This document shows, piece after piece, positions 7,846 to 16,538 of a stretch of DNA of 64,000 nucleotides. The stretch is from the NCBI RefSeq assembly GCF_900104445.1, contig NZ_FNJI01000001.1:124001-188000 (forward strand). Direction: 5' to 3'. The position numbers and the translations under genes were made by a program. The notes under the pieces are model-generated. The model did no database searches and was not told where the DNA came from. It saw only the letters and a program-made list of their open reading frames with translations. Positions within the stretch are counted from its first letter, which is position 1. Each line of letters starts with the position of its first letter. Source of the stretch: Desulforhopalus singaporensis (lineage in GTDB: Bacteria > Desulfobacterota > Desulfobulbia > Desulfobulbales > Desulfocapsaceae).

Positions 7846-8649
7846 AGCCGAAAAAATTGCCCCAACGGTGTACAAGGAAGTTTTCACCGGCGTAAACGCG
7901 ACAAGTCTTGTCTCTTTGAATCCCGCGTTTTCAAGAAGGTTGAGCTGATCCCGTCCAGGGATCGCGCCGCCAATTCATTCCGACCATGCCTGCGAGCTTT
8001 TCTTAACCTCCGGCGGGAGATCCTTATCGAGGATGATATCTGCAAACTGCAGCCGACCTCCGTTCTTGAGGACCCTGAATATTTCATCGAACAACTTGTC
8101 TTTATATGGGGAAAGATTGATCGCTCCATTGGAAATAACGGTGTCGAAACGTTCGTCGTCAAAGGGCAGGACTTCGGTGTCAACAAGGTGGACTCTGCAG
8201 TTGTCAAGACCGAGATTTTGCAGGTTCTTGCGGGCCTTGGCAACCATCTCGCCGGTCAAATCCACCCCTTCCACGGTTCCTGACATGGTGGTGAAGGATG
8301 CGGCGACATACATGTCGAAGCCGGCTCCGCAGCCGATATCGAGCACCGTCGAACCGCATTTTATGGGACCCGGAAGAAACGGATTGCCGACACCACAGAA
8401 ACTTTCAACAAGATAATCGGGAGCGCAATCAACAATCGCATCTCTGTATCCGAGGTTTTTAGCCCCCTCCCTGCCCACCGGATATTTAAAGAAGCCGGCG
8501 GCGGTGCGGGAAACGTTCTTATATTTTTCTTTTATTGCACTTCGTATCCGTGCAACCTCTGTTGAAGAGATAGGCGTGCCGCTAGAAGGGTTTTCTCCCC
8601 CTGTCGGCAGGATGTCCGTTATTACCTGGTGACCACCAGGTTGTTCCAC
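7831..8649 (-). CDS. ArsM-like SAM methyltransferase, probable selenoprotein (Sec225)
   Basis: A SAM-dependent methyltransferase of the arsenite-methyltransferase type. The SAM loop VLDIGCGAGFD is at 102-112, followed by VEGVDLT and LPFDDERFDTVISN. The frame meets a TGA at 7975-7977 after SQAWSE, but translation continues in the same frame for 47 residues (IGGAIPGRDQLNLLENAGF, then VAFTPVKTSLYTVGAI) to a TAG at 7831-7833, giving 272 residues. ArsM homologues have a Cys in this 'W..C..GA' motif. Here UGA is codon 225, exactly 50 residues after Gly175 of SNGAINLS, the same spacing as the arsenic-binding Cys174/Cys224 pair of CmArsM. So the second Cys becomes Sec and the first is Gly. A bSECIS-like hairpin follows the UGA. 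The GTG start has a weak ribosome site. The substrate is uncertain; arsenite is not assured. Confidence 0.88.
7944..7977 (-). promoter_or_regulatory. Sec UGA codon and bacterial SECIS-like hairpin
   Basis: Read on the minus strand, UGA (7975-7977) is followed by 11 nt, then GAUCCC, the loop UGGAC and GGGAUC (7947-7963): a perfect 6-bp stem. A lower GC/GC pairing can extend it to about 7944-7968. The loop starts 18 nt after the UGA and has G as its second base. Both features meet the published general bSECIS model (loop 3-14 nt, G in the first two loop bases, 16-37 nt from the UGA). This would recruit SelB-GTP-tRNA(Sec). No folding energy was computed. Confidence 0.75.
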
Positions 8650-9015
8650 CTGTCAGCCGGAAGATCCGAGCAGACACCGATCTTTATTTGTCATCTCTGG
8701 TCGTGGTAAAAGTGAAAATACAATTTGTTACAACTGTGTGCTACAATGTGACATATGTTCTATTGTACCCCGATACCCACCTGATTTGCGAACTATTTTT
8801 TCCTGTTTGGGGGTATATTTCCCGCACCTGCCATCACCTCTCGTTTTGGGTGTGGTTACGGTGCTGGTTATGTTACTGTAGCGCGTTATCTGCTTAACAG
8901 CGGACTTGCTTCAGTTTGGTTAGCTGCTGCGGTTTCCGCGATATGTGCAGATGGTGCCCCGTGTCTATGATGTCACGGGTCTCGTTGGTATTGTTGCTTG
9001 GCGAGTCTAAATGTT
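8650..9015 (+). other. Intergenic region upstream of divergent methyltransferase and MFS genes
   Basis: This 366-nt stretch separates the divergently transcribed selenoprotein-type methyltransferase (start 8649) and the MFS transporter (start 9016). It must hold both promoters, but I find no convincing -35/-10 pair, palindrome or conserved small frame. Base composition is more AT-rich at 8700-8800 than in the neighbouring genes. Confidence 0.5.
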
Positions 9016-10227
9016 ATGAACAGCGAACGATCTTCTGCAGGTTTTATTCTAAGAGTTGTTGCAATCACTTCACTGGTGGCGTTGAGCATGGATGCCATGC
9101 TGCCCGCACTGCCCCATATCGGGCAATCATTGCAGGTCGAAGATCCAAACGATTTGCAGCTCGTAATCACCCTCTTTATTTTCGGAATGTTTTTCGGAGA
9201 ACTGTTTTTTGGCCCTCTCTCTGACGCCATAGGAAGGAAAAACTGTCTCCTGGTCGGGGTGGTGATTTACTGCTGCGGCACTCTTCTTTCCATGTTTGCG
9301 CCAAGTTTGGAACTGCTGCTTGGAGGACGGATCATCCAGGGAGTAGGGGTCTCCGGTCCGAAGATCATATCACGGGCCATGGTGCGCGACCAATTCTCCG
9401 GAAACCCCATGGCGAGGGTGTTCTCCTTTATCCTGACTGTCTTCATCTGTATTCCGATGGTTGCTCCGGCCCTGGGACAAGGTATCGCATCCCTGTGGGG
9501 ATGGCGGGTGGTTTTCCTCTTTTTACTTGTTGTCGCGGTCTGTTCGACGGCATGGATCATGGTTTGTCAACCGGAAACGCTGCCGCCGGAAAAAAGGACC
9601 AGGATTCGGGTCGGGCCAGTTTTGAGAACTTCCCTGCTGATCCTTAGTAACCGGTCAGTGAGCTGTTATGCGACAACCGCCGGTCTTATTTTCGGCATTC
9701 TTCTGCTCTACCTGAGTACATCTCAGGCGATGTTTGCGCAAATCTACGGGAAAGACAAGAGTTTTCCTCTCTATTTTGCCATCTTGTCCACCGGGTTTGG
9801 CGCTGCCGCCCTGCTAAACAGCAGGCTGGTTTTCAAATACGGTATGCACCGTCTCTGTCTTGTCGCGCTTATCGGTCTTGTGCTGTTGGGCGGATTTTTT
9901 TTCTTTGGTGGTGAAGACGGGGTGGTGTCGTTTTCCCTGTTCATGATCGGCTGCTATACCTTGATGTTTTTTCTCGGGTTGTTGTTTTCCAACCTCACCG
10001 CGCTGGCCATGCAGCCGCTGGGAGGTGTCGCCGGTCTTGGAGCTTCACTGGTCTCCGCTGTATCCAGTATCGTTGCCGTGGCGATATCGGTGAGCTGCGG
10101 GCGATTTTATGACAATACCCTCTATGTCCTTATCTCTGTGCTGGTTGTTGGTGCGCTGTTTTCGCTCATTCTGCTTTTTGGCGCACAGCGAAAACAGGCC
10201 GAAACGGTTGACCGTTATGTCTTGTGA
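9016..10227 (+). CDS. MFS transporter, Bcr/CflA-type drug:H+ antiporter
   Basis: A 403-residue inner-membrane exporter with about 12 membrane helices. The first helix carries the Bcr/CflA signature 'SMDAMLPALPHIG'. The loop 2-3 motif GPLSDAIGRKNCLLVG is typical of MFS drug antiporters (GxLSDxxGRR/K). 'GVGVSGPKIISRAMVRD' in helices 4-5 is the Bcr/CflA motif C region. The start chosen is the ATG at 9016 (GGCGAG upstream) rather than a TTG six codons earlier. The substrate cannot be inferred; bicyclomycin or sulfonamide-type specificity is only the family label. The gene appears to stand alone. Confidence 0.88.
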   Translation: MNSERSSAGFILRVVAITSLVALSMDAMLPALPHIGQSLQVEDPNDLQLVITLFIFGMFFGELFFGPLSDAIGRKNCLLVGVVIYCCGTLLSMFAPSLELLLGGRIIQGVGVSGPKIISRAMVRDQFSGNPMARVFSFILTVFICIPMVAPALGQGIASLWGWRVVFLFLLVVAVCSTAWIMVCQPETLPPEKRTRIRVGPVLRTSLLILSNRSVSCYATTAGLIFGILLLYLSTSQAMFAQIYGKDKSFPLYFAILSTGFGAAALLNSRLVFKYGMHRLCLVALIGLVLLGGFFFFGGEDGVVSFSLFMIGCYTLMFFLGLLFSNLTALAMQPLGGVAGLGASLVSAVSSIVAVAISVSCGRFYDNTLYVLISVLVVGALFSLILLFGAQRKQAETVDRYVL

Positions 10228-10393
10228 TCCGGCGGGGAGGCGTCCGAATACCGGCTTTGGTGTTTCTTTATGTGTTGTCCCTTTTTTAAAGCTGTACCGC
10301 TCTCCCTTTCAATGGGTGGTTTCGATGCTTATGTTGATGCTATGGTCTTAACAACTCTTATTTTTCATGGCCAGGCCATACAGGAGAATAGTC

Positions 10394-12670
10394 TTGCATA
10401 AAAGTATCAAGGTCAACATTACCGGTATGCATTGCGCCGCATGCTCAAGCCGAATTGAACGGGTGGTCAGCAATATGGAGGGCGTGGACCAGTGTTCGGT
10501 AAATCTGGCAACCCAGAAAGCGTTAATTGCCTTTGACCCGGCACTGACATCCGTTACAACTATTGCCGATCGCATTTCCGGCCTCGGATTCCACGCAGAA
10601 GAGGCGGCAGAGCAAGACCACGGTCAAAAGCTTGAAGAAGCCGGGAGTGAGCTGCTGAGGATAAAAGCTAGGCTGTTGCCGGAATTTGTCTTGGCCATAA
10701 CGATCATGGTGCTCTCCATGGGACCTATGGTCGGGTTGCAGCTGCCCAGGATATTTGACCCGGACCTTGCGCCTCTGCGTTACGGTCTGGTTCAGTTCCT
10801 GCTTGTTCTCCCGGTTCTCTACCTGGGACGGAATTTTTATCTCAATGGGCTGCCGGCCCTTTTTCGCGGCGTGCCGAACATGGATTCGCTTATTGCCATC
10901 GGCACCGGCGCAGCCTTTGTCTATTCCACCTGGAACCTGGTGGAAATCGCGGTGATTGGTGACGTCCATCTTGCCCATGATCTCTACTACGAGGCTGCGG
11001 CAATGCTTATCGCTCTTGTTTCTCTTGGAAAATACCTGGAGGCTAGGTCTAAATTCAAGACAACGGGGGCCATACGCGGTCTCATGGAGCTGGCACCGGA
11101 CCGGGCGATCCTGCTGGTCGGAGAAAAGCAAAAGGTGGTGGCGGTTACCGATATCCGGGTGGGAGACAGGATCCTGATAAGACCCGGAGAGCGTATTCCG
11201 GTCGACTCGGTTGTTGTCGAGGGAAACAGTGTCGTCGACGAGTCAATGTTGACCGGAGAATCGATGCCGGTGGGTAAAAAGGCCGATGCCAAGGTCTATT
11301 GCGGCACCCTGAACAAGAACGGGACGTTGATCCTAAAAGCGACAAAAGTGGGCCATGATACCGTTCTGGCTCGCATTATCCAGCTGGTTCAGGACGCCCA
11401 GGGTGCCAAGGCGCCCATAGCCGGGCTGGCCGACAGAATCAGCCTCTATTTTGTCCCGGCGGTGATAGCTATCGGCCTGGTTGCCGGAATCAGTTGGTTT
11501 TTTATCGGAGGGGCGGATTTCAGTTTTTCCCTGAGAATATTTATAGCAGTGCTGGTAATCGCCTGTCCCTGTGCCATGGGGCTGGCTACGCCGACCTCGA
11601 TTATGGTCGGAACCGGACGGGGAGCGCAGCTGGGAATTTTGGTGAAGACCGGGGAGGTCCTGGAACGTGCCAAGAATGTGGGCTGCATGGTTTTTGACAA
11701 AACCGGAACTCTCACTACGGGCAAGCCGGAAATTACCGACATTGCGCTATATTCGGATCTCAGCGAAGAAATGGTCCTTCGCCTGGCAGCCGGGGCCGAA
11801 AGCCGGTCCGAGCATCCCATTGGTCAAGCCATCCTGACAACGGTTGCAGAAAAAAACTATGAGCCAGCCGCCGTCAAGTCATTTCTTGCCCTGCCCGGAA
11901 AGGGAATAGAAGCTTCACTTTTGGTGCAAAATGACAGCTATGAGCTGCTTTTGGGGAACCACTCACTGCTGCAGGAAAAAAATGTTTCCGGTGTCACACA
12001 GGCGGCGACACACCAGGCAGCAGAACTTTCACACCAAGGAAAAACCGTGTTGTATCTTGCTGTAAATGGAAAATTCTGCGCTACGCTGGCCGTCGCTGAC
12101 AGGCTCAAAGAAGAGGCCGCAGCTATCGTGGCCAGGCTCGATGCGCTTGGGATCCATACGGTGATGCTCACAGGGGACAATGAAGAGACCGCCGGGGCGG
12201 TTGCGAGGCAGAGCGGTATCAGCGAGGTCATTGCGGGAGTGTTTCCGGAAAACAAGGCCGAACAGGTCAGGCGTCTGCAGCTCAAGGGATATGTGGTGGC
12301 GATGGTCGGCGACGGCATAAACGACGCCCCCGCACTTGCCCAGGCAGACGTCGGAATAGCCATGGGGACCGGGATCGACGTGGCTATGGAGTCTGCCGAT
12401 ATCGTGCTTATGGGCGGACGCCTCGAAGGTGTCCTGTCGGCAATTGGCCTGAGCAGAGCCACCTTGAAAAATATCTATCAAAACCTGTTCTGGGCTTTTG
12501 GCTACAATGTGATAGGTATTCCCGTGGCGGCAGGAGTCCTTGCACTTTTCGGGGGGCCGACCCTGAACCCGATGATTGGCGGTGCGGCAATGGCGCTGAG
12601 TTCCGTATCGGTTGTCTCAAATGCGCTGAGGCTTCGTTTTTACCAGCCTGAAAAGCGATATCGGGTGTGA
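10394..12670 (+). CDS. copA: CopA-type copper-exporting P1B ATPase
   Basis: Pumps Cu(I) out of the cytoplasm at ATP cost. One N-terminal heavy-metal domain carries GMHCAAC. Membrane helices include the ion-binding CPC (ACPCAMGLATP, about residues 390-400). The phosphorylation site is DKTGTLTTG (Asp435), the P1B His-Pro dipeptide is in SEHPIGQA, and the hinge is GDGINDAPAL. The C-terminal helices have the Cu-type YN and MxxSS residues (GYNVIGIP, AAMALSSVSVV). A TTG at 10394 with AGGAG 7 nt upstream is the likeliest start (758 residues); an ATG at 10367 lacks a ribosome site. No chaperone or CueR-like regulator is adjacent. Confidence 0.95.
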   Translation: MHKSIKVNITGMHCAACSSRIERVVSNMEGVDQCSVNLATQKALIAFDPALTSVTTIADRISGLGFHAEEAAEQDHGQKLEEAGSELLRIKARLLPEFVLAITIMVLSMGPMVGLQLPRIFDPDLAPLRYGLVQFLLVLPVLYLGRNFYLNGLPALFRGVPNMDSLIAIGTGAAFVYSTWNLVEIAVIGDVHLAHDLYYEAAAMLIALVSLGKYLEARSKFKTTGAIRGLMELAPDRAILLVGEKQKVVAVTDIRVGDRILIRPGERIPVDSVVVEGNSVVDESMLTGESMPVGKKADAKVYCGTLNKNGTLILKATKVGHDTVLARIIQLVQDAQGAKAPIAGLADRISLYFVPAVIAIGLVAGISWFFIGGADFSFSLRIFIAVLVIACPCAMGLATPTSIMVGTGRGAQLGILVKTGEVLERAKNVGCMVFDKTGTLTTGKPEITDIALYSDLSEEMVLRLAAGAESRSEHPIGQAILTTVAEKNYEPAAVKSFLALPGKGIEASLLVQNDSYELLLGNHSLLQEKNVSGVTQAATHQAAELSHQGKTVLYLAVNGKFCATLAVADRLKEEAAAIVARLDALGIHTVMLTGDNEETAGAVARQSGISEVIAGVFPENKAEQVRRLQLKGYVVAMVGDGINDAPALAQADVGIAMGTGIDVAMESADIVLMGGRLEGVLSAIGLSRATLKNIYQNLFWAFGYNVIGIPVAAGVLALFGGPTLNPMIGGAAMALSSVSVVSNALRLRFYQPEKRYRV

Positions 12671-12910
12671 ACCCTGGCAGATCCGGGCCTGACGGTTATA
12701 TGGTATTTCGGCAAACAGGCTGGTGCAGTGGCCTTGCCTTGAGCGTATCCACTATTCGTCTTTTCTCTTAAACAGTCGGTGAAAGGGCTGGTAACCGGCT
12801 GAACATGAAATAGAATTTGAACCAGGGCTTGATTTTTGGGAAATTTTGGGGTTAATCAGCGATGACGCCAAGGTTTTCTGGAATAAATTTATGAAGTAAT
12901 GCGGTACAAA

Positions 12911-13129
12911 ATGGTAAAAATAAATTTTAAGCTCATTGAACCGGGAATGGTGGAGTTGGAGCTTGACTGTCCAACCTCCTGGGAAGAAGTTTTTTCCCGG
13001 TGTGTTCAAGATAGCGGTTTAAGGACGAAAAGCGTGCTCGCCATTCGTCGCGGCGCGGTGTTGCGGCCCGATGACCGAATCGAGGATGGAGACCAGATAG
13101 AGGTCTTTCCCGCACTCTCCGGCGGATGA
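12911..13129 (+). CDS. ThiS/MoaD-family small sulfur-carrier-like protein
   Basis: A 72-residue protein of ubiquitin-like beta-grasp type, ending in the family's di-glycine (FPALSGG). This C-terminus is adenylated and thiocarboxylated in ThiS/MoaD proteins. 'VLAIRRGAVLRPDDRIEDGD' and 'IEVFPALSGG' match the last two strands. An ATG four codons upstream (12899) is an alternative start. No E1-like activase or thiazole/molybdopterin gene lies nearby, so the pathway (tungsten/molybdenum cofactor, thiamine or another thiolation) cannot be told. Confidence 0.8.
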   Translation: MVKINFKLIEPGMVELELDCPTSWEEVFSRCVQDSGLRTKSVLAIRRGAVLRPDDRIEDGDQIEVFPALSGG

Positions 13130-13153
13130 TCAGCGGGCCAAAATCGGTCCTGC

Positions 13154-13327
13154 CTATTTGAGAGGCTTCTTCTTTGTTCCATACTCCTTGTAATTCCATT
13201 CAAGGAGTTTTTTTACCCAGTCTACGATAGTGTCTGTCACGGTCTGTTTTTCTGGAGTTGCTTCGGCTGTTGAGACGAGGACCTGGTCGTTTTCCTGCTC
13301 TATCGTTTTTTCCATCTTTTTTTCCAT
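13154..13327 (-). CDS. Small protein of unknown function (57 aa)
   Basis: Starts MEKKMEKTIEQENDQ and ends WVKKLLEWNYKEYGTKKK. The N-terminal half is acidic and polar; the C-terminal half could be an amphipathic helix with a basic end. I do not recognise a family. An upstream in-frame extension of 24 residues is hydrophobic and has no better ribosome site. A second Met four codons in has GGAAA before it. A perfect 19-nt palindrome sits 49 nt upstream. It converges on the ThiS/MoaD-like gene with a 24-nt gap. Real but unproven. Confidence 0.5.
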   Translation of the reverse strand: MEKKMEKTIEQENDQVLVSTAEATPEKQTVTDTIVDWVKKLLEWNYKEYGTKKKPLK

Positions 13328-13375
13328 AGTATTATGTACCGTTTTGATTAAGAAATAACTAACAGCTAAAATGTA

Positions 13376-13394
13376 GCAAATTTGGCAAATTTGC
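13376..13394. promoter_or_regulatory. Perfect 19-nt palindrome in divergent promoter region
   Basis: GCAAATTTG, a central G, then CAAATTTGC: two 9-nt arms, perfectly symmetric. It also reads as an overlapping direct repeat of GCAAATTTG. It lies in the 217-nt region between the small minus-strand gene (13327) and the Cys-rich plus-strand gene (13545), so it may be an operator for a dimeric regulator. No regulator gene is adjacent. Confidence 0.45.
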
Positions 13395-13544
13395 AACATA
13401 AAAAAGGTGCTGCCGCTATCTTCTCCCGCCTGGCGGTTGCGAAAACCACGTTCTGGTCGCCGACACCCATCTTGAATTTTTAACGATCGGTATCATGGTT
13501 TGGTGAAAACAAACAGAGGCAGGAGCCGGGAGGAGCGAAAAAGT

Positions 13545-13946
13545 ATGGCGATGAAGATTAAAGCGATGAATAAAGTGAGTGTGGTGATTGTTGAAAAAAG
13601 CGGCAGGGAAGATGGTGGTTGCAGGAAAAAACCGGCTGCGTTTGATTTCATCTACTCTATTAGAAGTGAGGGCCTGACCCCGTTTGAGGTCGCCCTGGCT
13701 GACAAGAAGGCAGGGGAGTCGGTATGTTGCTGCGAGCCCGGGATGAGTGCCAAAGAGTTTTTCGGCCATCTCTTTGTCCCTGTGCTTGCCCAGACGAAGC
13801 TACCGATTACACCTGACAGCAGCGTCTGTTTTGCTATCACCATAGCCGATGTTGCAACCGCTGATAACAGGGAAATTGTCCGGGCACTGGCCGGTGCTGT
13901 CGGTCATGGCGGCTGCGGCGGAGGTTGCGGCTGCGGCTGTGGATAA
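13545..13946 (+). CDS. Protein of unknown function with Cys/Gly-rich metal-binding-like tail
   Basis: 133 residues. The start at 13545 has GGAGGAG 9 nt upstream. The body has 'FDFIYSIRSEGLTPFEVAL' and 'ADKKAGES', which faintly recalls the FKBP core of SlyD-like isomerases (GLE.AL..K..GD). A CCC cluster follows near residue 65. The last 15 residues are GHGGCGGGCGCGCG-like, resembling the metal-binding tails of SlyD and nickel or copper chaperones. I infer metal binding; isomerase activity is doubtful because the active-site aromatic residues are not evident. It lies between a DUF3786 gene (convergent) and a palindromic control region. Confidence 0.65.
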   Translation: MAMKIKAMNKVSVVIVEKSGREDGGCRKKPAAFDFIYSIRSEGLTPFEVALADKKAGESVCCCEPGMSAKEFFGHLFVPVLAQTKLPITPDSSVCFAITIADVATADNREIVRALAGAVGHGGCGGGCGCGCG

Positions 13947-13997
13947 GGCAAGAACTCCGCATGGCGCATCGCATGTGTTTTGAAAGATGCTACGATA

Positions 13998-14606
13998 TTA
14001 CCTGTTTTGTCGCACGGGAAGAGAGATTCGGTGGCAGACCTCCACAGCCAGGGCGAAAACGACATCGAGGGTGAGCATTTGCTCTACGGATCGGTCATAG
14101 AGCACCCTGGCTTCGGCCGGGAAATCATCGTCTCCGATCCAGTAGAGGACCGCTACCCGGATACCCGGAACGATCGTGAATGAAAAAGCGCCATCGGCAA
14201 GGTTGATAGGTTGTCCCTGCAGCTCGGTGCACCTTTTCTTGAATGCATCGAGATCGTTGGCAAACAGGTCGCTGATCTGCGAGGTGGGGATCGCATGCGG
14301 TCCCCGGAAAAATGTCGGGCCTCCCGCAAGGTCTTTTTCAGATATCCATTCGTGGCTGTATTGTCCCGGTTGTGTCCGCAGGAGATAATAGAGAAGAAAT
14401 ACACCGAAATAGTCATGCATGGGCGGGGCCGCAGCAGATGCCGCCCGGATCTCTTTTGTCCCAGGTAAAATGAGGTATTCCTGATCCCAGGCCTTTATTC
14501 GCCATGCTGCGGTGACAGGGTCGAAATAACAGTTCTTGTCCTGTCCTGTTGTTTCTGGCGAACACTGCAAGAGTTCCTGAAAATAGCTGTCGTCGATAAT
14601 TGACAT
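13998..14606 (-). CDS. DUF3786 domain protein
   Basis: 202 residues matching the DUF3786 pattern: an N-terminal helical part, a central 'YFGVFLLYYLLRTQPG', the hallmark GGPTFFRGPH, and a C-terminal 'VLYWIGDDDFPAEARVLYDRS'. The family is common in anaerobes, often near corrinoid or metal-dependent enzymes, and has no established function. It starts 15 nt after aapP on the same strand, so it is probably the last gene of the aap transcript. No signal peptide or membrane segment is seen. Confidence 0.85.
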   Translation of the reverse strand: MSIIDDSYFQELLQCSPETTGQDKNCYFDPVTAAWRIKAWDQEYLILPGTKEIRAASAAAPPMHDYFGVFLLYYLLRTQPGQYSHEWISEKDLAGGPTFFRGPHAIPTSQISDLFANDLDAFKKRCTELQGQPINLADGAFSFTIVPGIRVAVLYWIGDDDFPAEARVLYDRSVEQMLTLDVVFALAVEVCHRISLPVRQNR

Positions 14607-14621
14607 CGTACCGCGCCCGAT

Positions 14622-15377
14622 TTATTCAAGGATCTGACTGAGAAAAAGCTTTGTTCTCTCGTGTTGCGGTGCGGTGAAAAATGCGTGGGGTTCATTTTCC
14701 TCAAGAATTTCACCGCCGTCCATAAAGAGCACCCGATGGGCCACGCTCTTGGCAAACCCCATCTCATGACTGACCACCAGCATGGTCATCCCGTCCCTGG
14801 CAAGACTGATCATGACGTCGAGCACCTCCTTGACCATTTCCGGGTCAAGGGCGGATGTCGGTTCGTCAAACAGCATGACGTTGGGCTTCATGCAGAGGCT
14901 GCGGGCTATGGCGACCCGTTGCTGCTGGCCCCCGGAAAGCTGGCCGGGATATTTTTTCGCCTGCTCGGCGATACGAACTTTTTCCAGATAGTACATTGCC
15001 GTCGCTTCAGCCTCTTTTTTCGGGGTCTTGCGCACCCATATCGGCCCGAGGGTCAGGTTTTCAAGAATCGTAAGGTGGGGAAACAGGTTGAAGTGCTGGA
15101 AAACCATGCCGACTTCGGCCCGGATTTTTTCAATGTTCTTCAAGTCGTTGGTCAATTCTATACCGTCCACTATGATTGAACCGCGCTGGTGTTCTTCCAG
15201 GCGGTTGATGCACCGTATCAGGGTTGACTTGCCTGATCCGGAAGGGCCGCAGATAACTATTCGCTCGCCTCTTGTAACGGTAAGGTTGATGTTTTTCAGG
15301 ACATGAAAGTCTCCATACCATTTATGCATATCGTCAATGGTAATTATGGCGTTGTTATCTGTCTGCGTAGTGTTCAT
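14622..15377 (-). CDS. aapP: General L-amino-acid ABC importer, ATPase AapP
   Basis: ATP-hydrolysing subunit of the Aap polar amino-acid importer, 251 residues. The Walker A motif is GPSGSGKST, the signature LSGGQQQR, Walker [15 protein letters not shown], and the switch His is in VVSHEMGFA. The A-loop Tyr is in KWYGDFHVL. The start used is the ATG at 15377; the frame extends 58 codons further upstream but that part overlaps aapM and is not protein-like. It lies 56 nt after aapM in the order J-Q-M-P, the classic alphaproteobacterial arrangement. GlnQ is the nearest alternative name. Confidence 0.95.
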   Translation of the reverse strand: MNTTQTDNNAIITIDDMHKWYGDFHVLKNINLTVTRGERIVICGPSGSGKSTLIRCINRLEEHQRGSIIVDGIELTNDLKNIEKIRAEVGMVFQHFNLFPHLTILENLTLGPIWVRKTPKKEAEATAMYYLEKVRIAEQAKKYPGQLSGGQQQRVAIARSLCMKPNVMLFDEPTSALDPEMVKEVLDVMISLARDGMTMLVVSHEMGFAKSVAHRVLFMDGGEILEENEPHAFFTAPQHERTKLFLSQILE

Positions 15378-15433
15378 CCGTTTAGTTCCCGGTTGCGTAT
15401 TGATATGGTAATGATACGTGAAGTCGTCGAGTT

Positions 15434-16531
15434 TTATCTGCTCGTGTCCAGTTCTCTTTCCAGTTTCCTGCTGTAATTCGACATGAAGAAACAGCAGACG
15501 AAATAGATCATTGCAACAAAAATGTACGCTTCGGCCGAATACCCCATCCACTTGGGGTCGGTAAGGGTCGTCTGGGTCGTTTTCAGCAGGTCGTAAAGGG
15601 CGATTATCACCACCAGGGAAGTATCCTTGAAGGCGGAAATCAGGATACTGACCGAAGGCGGGATAACAATCTTCAATGCCTGGGGCAGGATAATGAGCCG
15701 CATTGTCTGGAAATAGTTGAGGCCGAGCGCTTCGGCAGCTTCGTATTGTCCCCGGTCGAGACCCTGCAGGCCGCCCCTGACCACCTCGGCGATATAAGCT
15801 GCGGTAAAAAGGATGATCGCCACCTGTGCCCGGAGGATCTTGTTGATCACCATCCCCTCGGGAAGAAAGAGGGGGAATACCACTGACGACATGAACAGCA
15901 GGCTGATAAGCGGGACCCCCCTGATAAGCTCGATATATACCACACAGAAAGATTTTATAACCGCCATTTTGGACTGCCGCCCGAGGGCGAGGAGGATGCC
16001 CACCGGGTAGGCGGCCGTAAGGCCGAATACCGACAGCAGCAGCGTCAGCGGTAATCCGCCCCAGTTGTTGGATTCCACCGGCTCAAGGCCGAAAAGCCCT
16101 CCCTTGAGAAGAAGCCCCATGACAAACAGGCCGACGAGCCAGCCGTAGAACAGGGATTTCCTCCAGTGGCTGCGGTTCCTGCTGTATACCAGGAGGAGCA
16201 CCAGGATAACCACTGCAAGCAGCGGCCGCCACTGCAGGTCGTGGGGGTAAAAGCCAAACAGGATAAAGCGGATATTGGCCGTGATCACCGACCAGCATGC
16301 ACCGGCGCCCGCCATCTTGCACTGTTCGCTGTTGGCCGCCCAGCTACTGTCGAGAAATGCCCACTGGATGAAAGAAGGGGCGGCCAGGTAGATCAGGTAG
16401 ATGACAATAACCGTCAGTAGTGAGTTGAACCAGCCGTTAAACAGATTTGCCTTGAGCCACCCGAGGATGCCTATATCCGTTGCCGGAGGTTTTACCAATT
16501 CTGCAGGTTGCGTAGGTAGGGTCTTTTCCAT
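15434..16531 (-). CDS. aapM: General L-amino-acid ABC importer, permease AapM
   Basis: A 365-residue inner-membrane permease. An N-terminal membrane part with an unusually long periplasmic segment (residues 55-100) precedes the permease core. The EAA loop reads [20 protein letters not shown], the HisM/AapM type that contacts the ATPase. '[11 protein letters not shown]' near the N-terminus is typical of AapM. The gap to aapQ is 7 nt, so the two permeases are translated together and should form the heterodimeric channel. Confidence 0.95.
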   Translation of the reverse strand: MEKTLPTQPAELVKPPATDIGILGWLKANLFNGWFNSLLTVIVIYLIYLAAPSFIQWAFLDSSWAANSEQCKMAGAGACWSVITANIRFILFGFYPHDLQWRPLLAVVILVLLLVYSRNRSHWRKSLFYGWLVGLFVMGLLLKGGLFGLEPVESNNWGGLPLTLLLSVFGLTAAYPVGILLALGRQSKMAVIKSFCVVYIELIRGVPLISLLFMSSVVFPLFLPEGMVINKILRAQVAIILFTAAYIAEVVRGGLQGLDRGQYEAAEALGLNYFQTMRLIILPQALKIVIPPSVSILISAFKDTSLVVIIALYDLLKTTQTTLTDPKWMGYSAEAYIFVAMIYFVCCFFMSNYSRKLERELDTSR

Positions 16532-16538
16532 ATTCTTC

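Noticed and set aside
7975-7977. UGA as an ordinary stop or as a nonsense mutation (pseudogene)
   Set aside because: Sequence after it stays in frame with family-like residues, the codon falls exactly on the conserved Cys, and a bSECIS-like hairpin follows. A degraded gene would rarely give all three.
7884-8243. Minus-strand 119-codon frame ending NELAARSLDG... as a separate gene
   Set aside because: It is out of frame with the methyltransferase and has no family features; the read-through frame ending at 7831 explains the region better.
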